Shown: positions 15,290 through 25,431, counted from the first letter of the stretch. The stretch is DNA of 64,000 nt from Ruegeria halocynthiae (GCF_000743705.1 NZ_JQEZ01000006.1:4547-68546); one strand, 5' to 3'. Numbers and translations are program-made. The notes: generated by a model from the letters alone, not told the origin.

Positions 15290-16249
15290 TCAAATTCTCC
15301 AATCAAAGAATCCGGGTCCGGCCTTTTTCAACAGGATTTCGGCCATCGTCTTGCCCATTTCGACCCCATCGGTGGTTGCGCCGGTGATGTCTTCGGCAAT
15401 CGCCTCGGACCCATCGGGGCGCAAAACCTCGCCGCGCAGGCGTAGCTGGCCATCGTGTATTTCCGCGAGCCCGGCAATCGGGGTTTCGCACGAGCCATCC
15501 AGCGCGGCCAGCAGGGCGCGTTCGGCGGCCAGACGGTGATTGGTTTCGGTATGATGAATGGCCTCAAGCATTCCCGCAGCGCGGGAATCGTCGCTGCGGC
15601 GCTCGATGCCGATGGTGCCTTGCGCGATGGCGGGCAGCATGTCCTCGGGGGTGATGGCGGTGGCGGGCACGTCGCCCATGTTCAAGCGCCGGATGCCGGC
15701 CATGGCCAGAAAGGTGCAATCCGCCACGCCGTCGCCCAGTTTCTTCAGACGGGTCTGCACATTGCCACGGAATTCAACCACGTTCAGGTCGGGGCGGCGG
15801 TTCAGCAGCTGCGCCCGGCGGCGCAGGGAGGACGTGCCAACCACGGCCCCCTGCGGCAGATCATGGATCGAGGTCAGGCTGGGTGAGATGAAGGCATCGC
15901 GCACATCCTCGCGCGGCAGGAAGGTGTCCAGCACCAGCCCCTCGGGCTGTTCAACCGGCATGTCCTTGGTGGAATGCACCGCAATGTCGATATCGCCGCG
16001 CAGCATCGCCTCTTCGATTTCCTTGGTGAACAACCCCTTGTTGCCGATTTCTTTCAGCGGGCGGTCAGCGTCGATCATGGCGCGGTTGTCGCCGGTGGTC
16101 TTGATCACCACAATTTCGAACGCGTCTTCGGGCAGGTCAAAGGCCGCGCCCAGCCGGTGCCGGGTTTCATAGGCTTGCGCCAGCGCCAGAGGCGAACCAC
16201 GGGTGCCGATTTTCAGCGGTGAGGCGGGTGTGGGCAGGGTCAGTGTCAT
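15290..16249 (-). CDS. hemC: Porphobilinogen deaminase (hydroxymethylbilane synthase)
   Basis: 319 residues. Polymerises four porphobilinogen molecules into hydroxymethylbilane in haem/chlorophyll/corrin synthesis (cytosol). Recognised by KIGTRGSPLALAQ at the N-terminus, SLRRRAQLL-RRPDL and RGNVQTRL in the middle and the dipyrromethane-cofactor cysteine in DGSCETPIAGLA. The ATG at 16249 was chosen because the upstream extension runs into the divergent promoter region; no strong ribosome-binding site is seen. Divergent from hemE, a common alphaproteobacterial arrangement. Confidence 0.95.
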   Translation of the reverse strand: MTLTLPTPASPLKIGTRGSPLALAQAYETRHRLGAAFDLPEDAFEIVVIKTTGDNRAMIDADRPLKEIGNKGLFTKEIEEAMLRGDIDIAVHSTKDMPVEQPEGLVLDTFLPREDVRDAFISPSLTSIHDLPQGAVVGTSSLRRRAQLLNRRPDLNVVEFRGNVQTRLKKLGDGVADCTFLAMAGIRRLNMGDVPATAITPEDMLPAIAQGTIGIERRSDDSRAAGMLEAIHHTETNHRLAAERALLAALDGSCETPIAGLAEIHDGQLRLRGEVLRPDGSEAIAEDITGATTDGVEMGKTMAEILLKKAGPGFFDWRI

Positions 16250-16357
16250 GCGCACAGCTTTAGTCGCGTCACATTGCCCTGACAATGGGGGCAGAGCTTG
16301 ACAAATTGCCACTGAGGGCCGACCCGTTTGCCGCAAACCTGACGATTGGGGACAAAG

Positions 16358-17392
16358 ATGGCCGAGACAAAGAAACTGCTGCGGGCGCTGGCGGGTGAGG
16401 TACAGGATGTGCCGCCGATCTGGATGATGCGTCAGGCTGGGCGGTATCTGCCGGAATACCGGGCGACGCGGGCGCAGGCTGGGGATTTCCTGTCCTTGTG
16501 CTACAACCCGGAGCTGGCCGCCGAGGTCACATTGCAGCCCATTCGCCGCTATGGGTTCGACGCGGCGATTCTGTTTGCCGATATTCTGTTGGTGCCGCAG
16601 GCGCTGGGCGCGGACCTATGGTTCGTCACCGGCGAAGGCCCGCGCCTGTCGACCATCACACAGCAATCGGAGTTTGATGCGCTGAAGCCGGTTGAGGATA
16701 TTCACGAAACCCTGTCGCCCGTTTATGAGACGGTGCGCATCCTGTCGCGGGAATTGCCGTCCGAGACGACTCTGATCGGATTTGCAGGCGCGCCCTGGAC
16801 TGTGGCCACTTATATGATTGCCGGGCGCGGCACGCCGGATCAGGGGCCAGCCCATGCGCTGCGCGAAGGTAACACCGCATTGTTTGAGGCGCTGCTGGAG
16901 CGGATCACGCTGGCCACCATCGAATACCTGTCCGCCCAGATCGAGGCCGGGGCCGAAGTGGTCAAAATCTTCGACAGCTGGGCCGGATCGCTGAAGGGTG
17001 AGGCGTTTCAGAAATATGCGGTTGAGCCCTGCCACGTGATCACGCAGGCGATCAAGGCACGTCATCCCGGCATTCCGGTGATCGGTTTTCCACGTGAGGC
17101 AGCGGATGGCTATATCGGCTTCGCCGAGGCAACTGGTGTGGATTGTGTGGCGCTAGACAATTCGGTATCGCCCGAATGGGGCGCAGAGCATGTGCAGGTG
17201 AGCGGTTGTGTGCAGGGCAATCTGGCCTCGTCCCATATGGTGACGGGTGGGCAGGCTCTGGTGGATGAAACGCGCCAGATCGTCGAGGCGTTTTCCAAGG
17301 GGCCGCATATCTTCAATCTGGGGCATGGGATCACGCCCGACGCGGACCCGGAGAACGTTCAGTTGATGATCGACACGGTGCGCGGGCAGTAA
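16358..17392 (+). CDS. hemE: Uroporphyrinogen decarboxylase
   Basis: 344 residues. Converts uroporphyrinogen III to coproporphyrinogen III in the cytosol. Signature [17 protein letters not shown] near residue 20, the active-site aspartate region [10 protein letters not shown] and the second signature [13 protein letters not shown]. The ATG at 16358 is preferred over an in-frame TTG four codons earlier. A TTGACA hexamer at 16298-16303 in the shared hemC/hemE gap is a possible -35 element. A GC hairpin follows the stop. Confidence 0.96.
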   Translation: MAETKKLLRALAGEVQDVPPIWMMRQAGRYLPEYRATRAQAGDFLSLCYNPELAAEVTLQPIRRYGFDAAILFADILLVPQALGADLWFVTGEGPRLSTITQQSEFDALKPVEDIHETLSPVYETVRILSRELPSETTLIGFAGAPWTVATYMIAGRGTPDQGPAHALREGNTALFEALLERITLATIEYLSAQIEAGAEVVKIFDSWAGSLKGEAFQKYAVEPCHVITQAIKARHPGIPVIGFPREAADGYIGFAEATGVDCVALDNSVSPEWGAEHVQVSGCVQGNLASSHMVTGGQALVDETRQIVEAFSKGPHIFNLGHGITPDADPENVQLMIDTVRGQ

Positions 17393-17399
17393 AAGCGGG

Positions 17400-17417
17400 A
17401 AGGGGGCCAGCCCCCTT
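17400..17417 (+). terminator. Terminator after hemE
   Basis: AAGGGGG / CCCCCTT stem with a four-base loop (CCAG), 7 bp after the hemE stop, followed by CTTGG. No long T-run, so moderate confidence. It lies between hemE and the convergent CoA-transferase gene. Confidence 0.5.
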
Positions 17418-17452
17418 CTTGGCCTGCGGCCAATTCATCCCCCGGGATATTT

Positions 17453-18562
17453 TCAGCCAGGTGAAGCGGCGGGTGTTTGCTGCGCGTCAAGCTCGTTCAG
17501 GATATCCTGACGGTGTTCCCCGCGGGTGGGGCTGGGTTTGGGGTGCCAGTCAGAGGTTGAAAATCTGGGCGCGGCGGCGGCTTGCAAGGTTTCATCTGCC
17601 GTGCGCCACGTCTGGCGCGCGTTGTTCATCGGGTGGGTCTGGGCTTCGATCGGGCTGAGGACAGGCGCGACGCAAGCGTCTGTTCCGTCGAACAGGGACG
17701 CCCAGTGATCGCGGGGTTTGCTGGCAAAGAGCCCGGTCAGGCGTTGTGTAAGCGCGGGCCATTTTGAGCGGTCGTATTGCGATTGGAAATCGGGGTCGTC
17801 CGACAGGCCGATCTTATCCAGAAACAGCGCATAGAATTTGGGTTCAAGGCATTGCACCGTGACGAATCCGCCGTCAGAGCAGGGGTAGGTACGGCTCCAA
17901 TGTGGGCCGTCCAGCAGGCTTTGGCCGCGCGTATCCGACAGGTTGCCGGATTGCCGCATGCTCAGAAGCAGGTTCATCATATGGGCTGAGCCGTCATAGA
18001 TGGCGGCGTCGACCACCGTGCCTTTGCCGGTCCGCTGCGCATTCAGCAGGGCGGCCAGAATGCCCGCGACCAGATACATTGCCCCGCCGCCGATATCGCC
18101 GACCAGTGTCGCCGGGGTCTGTGGGGGCTGGCCCGGGGCCGAGGCGTACCAGAGCGCGCCAGACAGGGCGATATAGTTCAGATCGTGACCTGCTGTGTGC
18201 GACATGGGGCTGTCCTGGCCCCAACCCGTCATCCGGCCATAGATCAGCCTTGGGTTCACGCTGTGGCAAATGTCAGGCCCCAACCCCAGTTTTTCCATCA
18301 CACCGGGGCGGAAACCCTCGATCAGCGCATCGGCTGAGGTGACCAGATGTTTGGCGATTTCCAAATCACCGGCGTCTTTCAGGTTCAGGTCGATCGACCG
18401 TTTCCCACGGTCCAGCACAGATTGTTCCGGTACCCCCGGCGCCGCCGGCCCGCCTTTGCGGTGGATGGTGATCACATCCGCCCCCAGATCTGCCAGTAAC
18501 ATGGCTGCAAAAGGGGCAGGCCCCAGCCCTTCGAATTCAACGACCCGTATTCCGTCCAGCAT
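17453..18562 (-). CDS. CaiB/BaiF family CoA-transferase (alpha-methylacyl-CoA racemase-like)
   Basis: 369 residues, class III CoA-transferase fold. N-terminal GIRVVEFEGLGPAPFAAMLLADLGADV is the hallmark. The catalytic-aspartate region VGDIGGGAMYLV (about 155) and RLIYGRMTGWGQ fit the AMACR branch, which epimerises 2-methylacyl-CoA rather than transferring CoA. The C-terminus is Pro/Ser-rich and variable. Stands alone, convergent with hemE, with GGAAGG before the ATG. Substrate not deducible. Confidence 0.88.
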   Translation of the reverse strand: MLDGIRVVEFEGLGPAPFAAMLLADLGADVITIHRKGGPAAPGVPEQSVLDRGKRSIDLNLKDAGDLEIAKHLVTSADALIEGFRPGVMEKLGLGPDICHSVNPRLIYGRMTGWGQDSPMSHTAGHDLNYIALSGALWYASAPGQPPQTPATLVGDIGGGAMYLVAGILAALLNAQRTGKGTVVDAAIYDGSAHMMNLLLSMRQSGNLSDTRGQSLLDGPHWSRTYPCSDGGFVTVQCLEPKFYALFLDKIGLSDDPDFQSQYDRSKWPALTQRLTGLFASKPRDHWASLFDGTDACVAPVLSPIEAQTHPMNNARQTWRTADETLQAAAAPRFSTSDWHPKPSPTRGEHRQDILNELDAQQTPAASPG

Positions 18563-18737
18563 TGTGCCCCCTTCCGTTCAGGCGCAGGGTTTCGGGAACG
18601 CGGGCAAATTGCAAGACCAGAGTCGGGTGGCGCAGCCCCGATTCTGACCCCGCAAAAAAGTGCAGTGTAATGTGCGGAAATGACCTGTTCTGTGCCGGTC
18701 GGGCGAGGTAGGGTCGCCGCCAGAACAGGGAAATTGT

Positions 18738-19667
18738 ATGACGACCATTCTTTCCATCAAGGATCTGCGCAAATCTTATGCCGACGGGTTTGAGGCGCTC
18801 AAAGGTGTTTCGCTGGATATCGAGCAGGGGGAAATCCTGGCGCTGCTTGGGCCAAACGGGGCGGGCAAGACGACTTTGATCTCGACCATCTGTGGTATAA
18901 CCACGCCGACCTCGGGCAATGTGACGGTCGGAGGGCATGATATTCAGGCCGATTTCCGCGCCGCGCGCCGTATGATCGGGCTGGTGCCGCAGGAAATCGC
19001 GCTGGAGCCGTTCGAAAAGGTTTGGAATACGGTGCGGTTTTCACGTGGGCTGTTTGGATACAGCAGCGACAACGCCCGATTGGAAGAAATCCTGCGCAAG
19101 CTGTCCCTGTGGGACAAGCGCAAGAATGCAATCAAAGAGCTGTCGGGCGGCATGAAGCGCCGGGTGCTGATCGCCAAGGCGCTGGCCCATGAGCCGCGTG
19201 TGCTGTTTCTGGACGAACCCACCGCCGGCGTCGATGTCGAATTGCGCAAAGACATGTGGGAGATCGTGGCCGAGCTGAAACAGGCCGGGGTCACCATCAT
19301 CCTGACCACCCATTATATCGAAGAGGCCGAGGCCATCGCCGACCGGGTCGGCGTTATCGACAAGGGCGAATTGCTGCTGGTGCAGGACAAGAACACTCTG
19401 ATGGCGCAGATGGGAAAAAAACAGATCGAGGTGATGCTGAGCGAACCGATCCAGACTATCCCCGACAGCCTGGCCGAACATAATTTGGCCCTGAACGGCG
19501 AGGGTGACATGCTGATCTATACCTATGACACCCATGCCGACCGTACTGGTATCACCACGCTGCTGAACGACGTCGCGCAGGCGGGCTTGGTGCTGCGCGA
19601 CGTGCAGACCAGGCAATCGAGCCTTGAGGAAATATTCGTCAATCTGGTGTCCGGAGAGCCCGCATGA
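18738..19667 (+). CDS. ABC-2 type exporter, ATP-binding protein (YadG/NodI-like)
   Basis: 309 residues. Walker [11 protein letters not shown]-loop in [10 protein letters not shown], signature LSGGMKRR, Walker [13 protein letters not shown] and switch His in [14 protein letters not shown] are all intact. C-terminal extension of about 80 residues is typical of DrrA/NodI-type export ATPases. The stop overlaps the start of the permease gene, so the two form a transporter. Substrate unknown; YadG/YadH homologues are widespread and poorly defined. Confidence 0.92.
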   Translation: MTTILSIKDLRKSYADGFEALKGVSLDIEQGEILALLGPNGAGKTTLISTICGITTPTSGNVTVGGHDIQADFRAARRMIGLVPQEIALEPFEKVWNTVRFSRGLFGYSSDNARLEEILRKLSLWDKRKNAIKELSGGMKRRVLIAKALAHEPRVLFLDEPTAGVDVELRKDMWEIVAELKQAGVTIILTTHYIEEAEAIADRVGVIDKGELLLVQDKNTLMAQMGKKQIEVMLSEPIQTIPDSLAEHNLALNGEGDMLIYTYDTHADRTGITTLLNDVAQAGLVLRDVQTRQSSLEEIFVNLVSGEPA

Positions 19668-20425
19668 ACTGGTCCGCAATAGCCGCCATCTACCGGTTCG
19701 AAATGGCCCGGTTCTTTCGTACCCTTGCACAAAGCTTTCTGTCGCCGGTCCTGTCGACCTCGCTGTACTTCGTGGTTTTCGGCACCGCCATCGGCAGCCG
19801 CATTCAAGAGGTCGAGGGCGTATCCTACGGGGCTTTCATCGTGCCGGGGCTGATCATGCTGTCGGTGGTGACGCTGGCCATTTCCAACGCGTCCTTTGGA
19901 ATCTATTTCCCCAAGTTTCTGGGCACGATTTATGAACTGCTGTCCGCTCCGGTGAACTTTATCGAGATTGTGATCGGTTATGTGGGGGCAGCGGCGACCA
20001 AAGCGCTGTTTGTGGGGGTCGTGATCCTGATCACCGCCGCGTTTTTTGTGGATTTGCGGATCGAACATCCATTTGCCATGGTGGCGTTTCTGGTTCTGAC
20101 CTGCCTCAGCTTTTCTTTGCTGGGGTTTATCATCGGCATCTGGGCCGGCAACTTTGAACAGATGTCTCTGGTGCCGCAGCTTGTCGTGACGCCGCTGATA
20201 TTTCTGGGCGGCACATTCTATTCGATCTCGATGTTGCCGCCGCTTTGGCAGACGATCACATTGTTCAATCCGGTGGTCTATCTGATCTCGGGGTTTCGGT
20301 GGTCGTTTTACGGGTTAGCCGACGTGCCGATCGGGTTCAGCCTGCTGGCGATTCTGGCCTTTACCGGCCTGTGTCTGGGCATCATTGGCTGGATTTTCAG
20401 AACCGGTTGGCGCATCAGAAGCTAG
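19664..20425 (+). CDS. ABC-2 type exporter, permease (YadH-like)
   Basis: 253 residues with about six hydrophobic segments. The conserved ABC-2 stretch [16 protein letters not shown]...[12 protein letters not shown] near residues 185-220 identifies the family. It begins four bases inside the end of the ATPase gene, so translation is coupled. Inner membrane; exports an unknown substrate with the preceding ATPase. Confidence 0.9.
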   Translation: MNWSAIAAIYRFEMARFFRTLAQSFLSPVLSTSLYFVVFGTAIGSRIQEVEGVSYGAFIVPGLIMLSVVTLAISNASFGIYFPKFLGTIYELLSAPVNFIEIVIGYVGAAATKALFVGVVILITAAFFVDLRIEHPFAMVAFLVLTCLSFSLLGFIIGIWAGNFEQMSLVPQLVVTPLIFLGGTFYSISMLPPLWQTITLFNPVVYLISGFRWSFYGLADVPIGFSLLAILAFTGLCLGIIGWIFRTGWRIRS

Positions 20426-20538
20426 CCAGAAAGCGGCGTTGCATTTTTGCCCATGTGCTTCAGTAAATGTGTTCACGTCATGGTTAAGGTCCAAGCGGTC
20501 CCTTGTTTACCGGTTGGCCGCACTCTACATCGGCTCCC

Positions 20539-21336
20539 ATGAAGCTCAGCCTGCCGTTTCTCAAAAAACAACCCTGCGTGGCCGTTGTGCGCCTGTCCGG
20601 TGCCATCGGAATGGCCGGGCGTGGTTCGATGTCTGATACCGCGCTGGCCCCCGTGCTGGAGAAAGCATTTCGCAAGGGCAAACCCGCCGCCGTCGCGCTT
20701 GAGGTCAACTCGCCCGGCGGCTCACCCGTGCAAAGTTCACTGATCGGGTCACGGATTCGGCGGCTGTCTGAGGAACTGAACGTTCCGGTGATCGCCTTTG
20801 TCGAGGATGTCGCGGCCTCGGGCGGCTATTGGCTGGCTGCTGCCGCAGATGAGATTTACGCCGATGACAGCTCGGTTCTGGGGTCAATCGGGGTGATCTC
20901 GTCAGGGTTCGGTGCGCATGTGCTGCTGAAACGGCAGGGGATCGAACGGCGCGTGCATACAGCAGGGCAATCGAAATCCATGCTGGACCCGTTTGCGCCC
21001 GAAAAGAAAGAGGATGTCGCCCGGCTGGAAGGTCTGCTGGCTGATATCCACGAAAATTTCATCACCCACGTCAAAACCCGGCGTGGCGCAAAGCTGAACG
21101 ATAGCGACGACCTGTTCACGGGCGAGGTCTGGCTGGCCCGCCGCGCACAAAAGCTGGGCCTGATCGACGGTATCGCGCATCTGAAACCGAAAATGCAGGA
21201 ACGCTTTGGCGACAAGGTAAAGTTCCGCCGCTATGGGTTGCGCAAACCCTTCTGGTCGCGGTTCGGTGCGTCGCTGGCGCAAGACGCCATCGCCGGGCTT
21301 GAGGAGCGCGCCGCCTACGCGCGTTTCGGTTTGTGA
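20539..21336 (+). CDS. S49 family peptidase (SppA/SohB-like)
   Basis: 265 residues. Ser94 (EDVAASGGYW) and Lys146 (GQSKSMLDPF) form the Ser/Lys dyad of signal peptide peptidases. Single-domain length is like SohB or archaeal SppA. There is no clear N-terminal signal anchor, unusual for SppA, so the protein may be cytoplasmic or peripherally bound. The ATG at 20539 was chosen over an upstream ATG because the added residues are not hydrophobic or family-like. A small Cys-motif gene starts one base after the stop. Confidence 0.88.
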   Translation: MKLSLPFLKKQPCVAVVRLSGAIGMAGRGSMSDTALAPVLEKAFRKGKPAAVALEVNSPGGSPVQSSLIGSRIRRLSEELNVPVIAFVEDVAASGGYWLAAAADEIYADDSSVLGSIGVISSGFGAHVLLKRQGIERRVHTAGQSKSMLDPFAPEKKEDVARLEGLLADIHENFITHVKTRRGAKLNDSDDLFTGEVWLARRAQKLGLIDGIAHLKPKMQERFGDKVKFRRYGLRKPFWSRFGASLAQDAIAGLEERAAYARFGL

Positions 21337-21337
21337 C

Positions 21338-21508
21338 GTGATTATCAAGATTGTAACCCTGTTTCTGGTCGCCATGGGCGTATTGGCGATGTTCGGAAAG
21401 CTGCGCTTTCCGGGGCAGAAGCGGCTGCAATCTGCAAGATGTCGGCGCTGCGGGCGTTTCAGGATCGGCAAAGGCCCCTGTGCCTGCGAAAAAGGAGGCC
21501 GGAAATGA
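21338..21508 (+). CDS. Small membrane-anchored Cys-rich protein
   Basis: 56 residues from GTG at 21338. An N-terminal hydrophobic segment (IIKIVTLFLVAMGVLAMF) is followed by a basic stretch and a knuckle-like C-x-x-C-G-R ... GKGPC-x-C motif that could bind zinc. The TGA overlaps the ATG of the antiporter gene, and the start sits one base after the peptidase stop, so it is in one operon with both. I recall similar short conserved hypotheticals in Rhodobacterales; function unknown. Confidence 0.65.
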   Translation: MIIKIVTLFLVAMGVLAMFGKLRFPGQKRLQSARCRRCGRFRIGKGPCACEKGGRK

Positions 21509-22470
21509 CGGCGTGGCTGCTTTCCGGCCTTGGTTTGCTGATCTTGTTGCTGGCTGGCGACGCGCTGGTGCGCGGTGCCGTCAACCTGAGCCTGCGTTTG
21601 GGCGTACCTGCGCTGATCGTCAGCCTGACAATTGTCGCCTTTGGTACTTCGGCGCCCGAATTGCTGATTGCGATCAGCGCGATCAAGGAAAACGCGCCGG
21701 GGATTGCCCTTGGTAACGTGGTCGGATCGAACACGGCGAATATCCTGTTGGTTCTGGGTTTGCCTGCGCTTTTGGCAACCTTGCACACCAGCGAATGCGA
21801 CAGCCGCAAGAACTATGTTTTCATGTTGTTGGCGACGGTCCTGTTCATCGGGCTGGCATTTTTGGGTGAGTTCAACCTGTTCAGCGGAGCGATTCTGCTG
21901 GCGGCGCTTACTCTGGTTCTATGGAATGCCTTCCGCGAAGCCCGTGCCCATCGCAAGGCCTGCGGCGAAGCCTGCGAGGATGACGAAGAACTGGACGGTC
22001 TGGAAGAAGCCGACCCGAACATGCCCTATTGGAAACTGTCGATCTATCTGGTGCTGGGGCTGATTGGCCTGCCGATGGGGGCGCACCTGCTGGTCGAAAA
22101 CGCGACCGAGATTGCGCGCACCTATGGGGTCAGCGAAACAGTGATTGGCCTGACCCTGATCGCCATTGGGACATCCCTGCCGGAACTGGCGACAACGGTC
22201 ATGGCGGCGCTGCGCAGGCAGGCCGATGTGGCGCTGGGTAATGTGATCGGGTCGAACATGTTCAACCTGTTGGCCATCATCGGCATCGCCACCCTGTTCG
22301 GGAACATTCCTGTCGACCCCGAGTTCCTGTCTTTCGACCTGTGGGTCATGCTGGGCGCATCTGTGTTGCTGGTGCCGTTTGTCTTTTTCAAAAAAGACAT
22401 TACGCGGACCTGGGGGCTGGTGCTGACCTTTCTTTATGTGCTCTATATCGCCATCGTGCTTACGTACTGA
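21505..22470 (+). CDS. Calcium/sodium antiporter (CaCA family, YrbG-like)
   Basis: 321 residues, two inverted halves of five membrane segments. Both alpha repeats are visible: VAFGTSAPELLIAI...LGNVVGSNTANILLVLG and IAIGTSLPELATTV...LGNVIGSNMFNLLAI. A short acidic cytoplasmic loop (about 145-165) separates them. The ATG at 21505 overlaps the preceding stop; AAAGGAGG at 21490-21497 is an excellent ribosome-binding site, which rules out the longer upstream frame. Exchanges Ca2+ for Na+ (or H+) at the inner membrane. Confidence 0.93.
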   Translation: MTAWLLSGLGLLILLLAGDALVRGAVNLSLRLGVPALIVSLTIVAFGTSAPELLIAISAIKENAPGIALGNVVGSNTANILLVLGLPALLATLHTSECDSRKNYVFMLLATVLFIGLAFLGEFNLFSGAILLAALTLVLWNAFREARAHRKACGEACEDDEELDGLEEADPNMPYWKLSIYLVLGLIGLPMGAHLLVENATEIARTYGVSETVIGLTLIAIGTSLPELATTVMAALRRQADVALGNVIGSNMFNLLAIIGIATLFGNIPVDPEFLSFDLWVMLGASVLLVPFVFFKKDITRTWGLVLTFLYVLYIAIVLTY

Positions 22471-22486
22471 TCCAGAAAGGTGAACG

Positions 22487-23266
22487 ATGACCCGTGCTCT
22501 TGTAACTGGCGCAGGCATTCGTCTTGGTCAGGCTATGGCCCTGTATCTGGCGCGCCGCGGTTACGACGTGGCGGTTCATTACGCAACCTCGCAACAGCCG
22601 GCATTGGACACGGTGTCCGAGGTTCAGGCCCTTGGCCGCAAGGCGGTCGCGCTGCAGGCCGATCTGCTGGATGAGGCGCAGGTCACTGCGCTGCTGCCGC
22701 GCGCAGCCGAGGCGCTGGGCGGGCCGATCACCTGTTTGGTGAACAACGCCTCGATCTTTGAATACGACAACATCCACAGCGCCACGCGGCAAAGCTGGGA
22801 CCGTCACATGGACAGCAATCTGCGTGCGCCTTTTGTGCTGACGCAGGCCATGGCCGAACAGGGGCTGGAACCCGACACGGACGACGCGGGCGAACCCGTT
22901 GCCACCGGTCTGATCGTCAATATGGTCGATATGCGGGTGCGTAAGCTGACGCCCGAATTCATGTCCTATACGATCGCCAAGATGGGCCTGTGGGCGCTGA
23001 CCCGAACTGCTGCGCAGGCGCTTACCCCTGCGATCCGCGTCAACGCCATCGGGCCGGGGCCGACGATGCAGGGCCATCGGCAAAGCGAGGATCACTATAA
23101 GGCACAGCGCGCGAATACGGTTCTGGAGCGCGGAGCAAATCCATCAGATATCACCGCCGCGCTGGGCTATTTTCTGGATGCGCACGCCGTCACCGGACAA
23201 CTTTTGTGTGTGGATGGCGGGCAGCATCTGGGTTGGCAAACACCGGACGTTCTGGGCGTAGAATAA
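22487..23266 (+). CDS. SDR-family oxidoreductase, FolM/pteridine reductase-like
   Basis: 259 residues. Cofactor motif TGAGIRLGQAMA has the T-G-x3-R-x-G form of pteridine reductases and FolM instead of the usual T-G-x3-G-x-G. NNAS motif present; catalytic Tyr and Lys in MSYTIAKMGL. C-terminus GQLLCVDGGQHLGW is typical. Probable NADPH-dependent dihydropterin/dihydrofolate reduction, or a related SDR reaction. AAAGGTG lies before the ATG, 16 bp after the antiporter stop, so probably same transcript. Confidence 0.82.
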   Translation: MTRALVTGAGIRLGQAMALYLARRGYDVAVHYATSQQPALDTVSEVQALGRKAVALQADLLDEAQVTALLPRAAEALGGPITCLVNNASIFEYDNIHSATRQSWDRHMDSNLRAPFVLTQAMAEQGLEPDTDDAGEPVATGLIVNMVDMRVRKLTPEFMSYTIAKMGLWALTRTAAQALTPAIRVNAIGPGPTMQGHRQSEDHYKAQRANTVLERGANPSDITAALGYFLDAHAVTGQLLCVDGGQHLGWQTPDVLGVE

Positions 23267-23410
23267 GCATGTGCGTCGCAAGTTTTGCACTGCTCTCAAT
23301 TCCGTTACCTACGTGTTACAAAATTGTCTTTTATTTCATGCACTTGTCATGTGTACGAAAAAATAACGTTTAAAAACAACGTCTTATTTTCACGCCTAAT
23401 TATTGTGCAA

Positions 23411-23427
23411 ATTAAGGAATCCTTAAT
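23411..23427. promoter_or_regulatory. Perfect palindrome covering the ribosome-binding site of the uvrC leader ORF
   Basis: ATTAAGGA-A-TCCTTAAT, 8-bp arms around a single base. The AAGGA arm is the predicted Shine-Dalgarno for the ATG at 23426, and the other arm reaches into that ATG. It could be a protein operator or, less likely given the one-base loop, an RNA structure. Confidence 0.45.
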
Positions 23428-23560
23428 GAAACAAGGGAAATCCGACGCCTCTCAAAACTTATCTGCACAGTTATCCACAGAAACCGTGGATTTGTTTTCT
23501 CTTGATCCTGAACCCGCAAGATTGCAGCCGTGGTCAGAGAATCATATCTCTGATCCATGA
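23426..23560 (+). CDS. 44-residue leader ORF upstream of uvrC
   Basis: The ATG at 23426 has AAGGA six bases upstream. The TGA at 23558-23560 overlaps the uvrC ATG (ATGA), so the two would be coupled. The peptide is polar and Ser/Gln/Glu-rich, with no domain recognised. A perfect DnaA box (TTATCCACA, 23471-23479) lies inside it. The 290 bp between the SDR stop and uvrC are AT-rich and otherwise empty. May be a genuine small gene or an expression leader. Confidence 0.4.
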   Translation: MKQGKSDASQNLSAQLSTETVDLFSLDPEPARLQPWSENHISDP

Positions 23561-25431
23561 CCACCCAGAACGAATCGAATTCGGACACTCAGCCCACCGG
23601 CTATGCTTGCATTCTGCGCTATGTGAAGACGCTGGACAGCTCACCCGGTGTTTATCGGATGCTGGATGCGGACAGCCGTGTTCTGTACGTGGGCAAGGCG
23701 CGGAACCTGAAGGCGCGGGTGTCGAATTACACCCGTCCCGGCCATTCCGGGCGGATCGAACGGATGATCGGGGCGACAGCGTCGATGATGTTCCTGACCA
23801 CCCGGACGGAAACCGAGGCGCTGCTGCTGGAGCAGAACCTGATCAAGCAGCTCAAGCCGAAGTACAACGTGCTGCTGCGCGACGACAAAAGCTTTCCCAA
23901 TATTCTGGTCGCCAAGGATCATACCTTTCCGCAGATCAAGAAACATCGCGGGGCCAAGAAGGAAAAGGGCGCCTATTTTGGCCCCTTTGCCAATGCGGGC
24001 GCGGTGAACCGGACGCTGAACCAGTTGCAAAAGGCGTTCCTGCTGCGCAACTGCACGGATTCCGTGTTCGACGGCCGGACGCGGCCCTGTCTGCTGTATC
24101 AGATCAAGCGGTGTTCCGGGCCCTGTGTGGATCTGATCTCGGAAGAGGATTACCGCGAAAGTGTCCGGGATGCGGAACGGTTCCTGTCGGGGCGGTCGAC
24201 CAAGGTGCAAGAGGATTTGGCCGAACAGATGATGGCGGCGTCCGAGGCGATGGAGTTCGAGCGTGCCGCCAGCCTGCGCGACCGTATCCGGGCGCTGACG
24301 CAGGTGCAGACGTCACAGGGCATCAACCCGCGCGGCGTGGCCGAGGCGGATGTGATCGGCCTCTATATGGACAGCGGGCAGGCCTGTGTGCAGGTGTTCT
24401 TCATCCGCGCTAACCAGAACTGGGGCAACAAGGACTTCTACCCACGCGTGGGGCCGGATGTATCGGCGGCCGAGGCGATGGAGGCGTTTCTGGGCCAGTT
24501 CTATGACAACAAGGAACCACCACGGCAGCTGATCCTGTCGGATGCCATCGAAAACGCCGATCTGATGCAGGATGCACTGTCTAAAAAAGCGGGCCGCAAG
24601 ATTGAAATCCTTGTGCCGCAGCGCGGTGAGAAACAGGAGCTGGTGGCGGGGGCCTTGCGCAACGCGCGTGAATCGCTGGCCCGGCGCATGTCGGAAAGCG
24701 CCACGCAGGCCAAGCTGCTGCGCGGTGTGGCCGAGGCGTTTGACCTGGACACCCCTCCGGGTCGGATCGAGGTTTACGACAACAGCCACATTCAGGGCAC
24801 CAACGCGGTGGGCGGCATGATTGTCGCTGGCCCCGAGGGGTTCATGAAAAACGCGTATCGCAAGTTCAACATTCGCGGCGACGACCTGACCCCGGGTGAC
24901 GATTTCGGCATGATGAAAGAGGTGTTGAATCGCCGCTTTACCCGCCTGCAAAAGGAAGACCCGGATCGCGACAAGGGGCTGTGGCCCGATCTGCTGCTGA
25001 TCGACGGCGGTGCCGGACAGGTGAGTGCTGTGCATGAGATCATGCAGGCTCATGCGGTCGAGGATATTCCGATGATCGGCGTCGCCAAGGGTGTTGATCG
25101 CGATCACGGCAAAGAAGAATTCCACCGGATCGGCCAGCGCCCCTTTGCCCTGAAGCGCAATGATCCGGTGCTGTACTTCATTCAGCGTCTAAGGGACGAG
25201 GCACACCGGTTTGCCATCGGAACCCATCGGGCGAAACGGGCCAAGGCGGTGGGGGCAACCCCGCTGGATGAAATCCCCGGCGTGGGCGCGGCGCGCAAAC
25301 GAGCCTTGCTGGCGCATTTCGGCAGCGCCAAGGCGGTCAGCCGGGCCAATCTGGCCGATCTGAAAGCGGTTGATGGGATTTCAGCGGGGCTGGCGCAGAA
25401 GGTCTATGACTTCTTCCACGACAAAGGCTAG
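23557..25431 (+). CDS. uvrC: Excinuclease ABC subunit C
   Basis: 624 residues, normal UvrC length. GIY-YIG nuclease at the N-terminus (GVYRML...VLYVGKA) makes the 3' incision. UVR motif around 205-240 ([21 protein letters not shown]) contacts UvrB. The C-terminal RNase-H-like nuclease ([25 protein letters not shown]) makes the 5' incision, followed by helix-hairpin-helix pairs ([21 protein letters not shown]). The stop TAG lies in a CTAG palindrome shared with the stop of the convergent transporter gene. Confidence 0.96.
   Translation: MTTQNESNSDTQPTGYACILRYVKTLDSSPGVYRMLDADSRVLYVGKARNLKARVSNYTRPGHSGRIERMIGATASMMFLTTRTETEALLLEQNLIKQLKPKYNVLLRDDKSFPNILVAKDHTFPQIKKHRGAKKEKGAYFGPFANAGAVNRTLNQLQKAFLLRNCTDSVFDGRTRPCLLYQIKRCSGPCVDLISEEDYRESVRDAERFLSGRSTKVQEDLAEQMMAASEAMEFERAASLRDRIRALTQVQTSQGINPRGVAEADVIGLYMDSGQACVQVFFIRANQNWGNKDFYPRVGPDVSAAEAMEAFLGQFYDNKEPPRQLILSDAIENADLMQDALSKKAGRKIEILVPQRGEKQELVAGALRNARESLARRMSESATQAKLLRGVAEAFDLDTPPGRIEVYDNSHIQGTNAVGGMIVAGPEGFMKNAYRKFNIRGDDLTPGDDFGMMKEVLNRRFTRLQKEDPDRDKGLWPDLLLIDGGAGQVSAVHEIMQAHAVEDIPMIGVAKGVDRDHGKEEFHRIGQRPFALKRNDPVLYFIQRLRDEAHRFAIGTHRAKRAKAVGATPLDEIPGVGAARKRALLAHFGSAKAVSRANLADLKAVDGISAGLAQKVYDFFHDKG

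Noticed and set aside
23471..23479. Chromosomal replication origin at the DnaA box
   Set aside because: Only one perfect box, no cluster of boxes and no dnaA, parAB or hemE-linked origin structure beside it.
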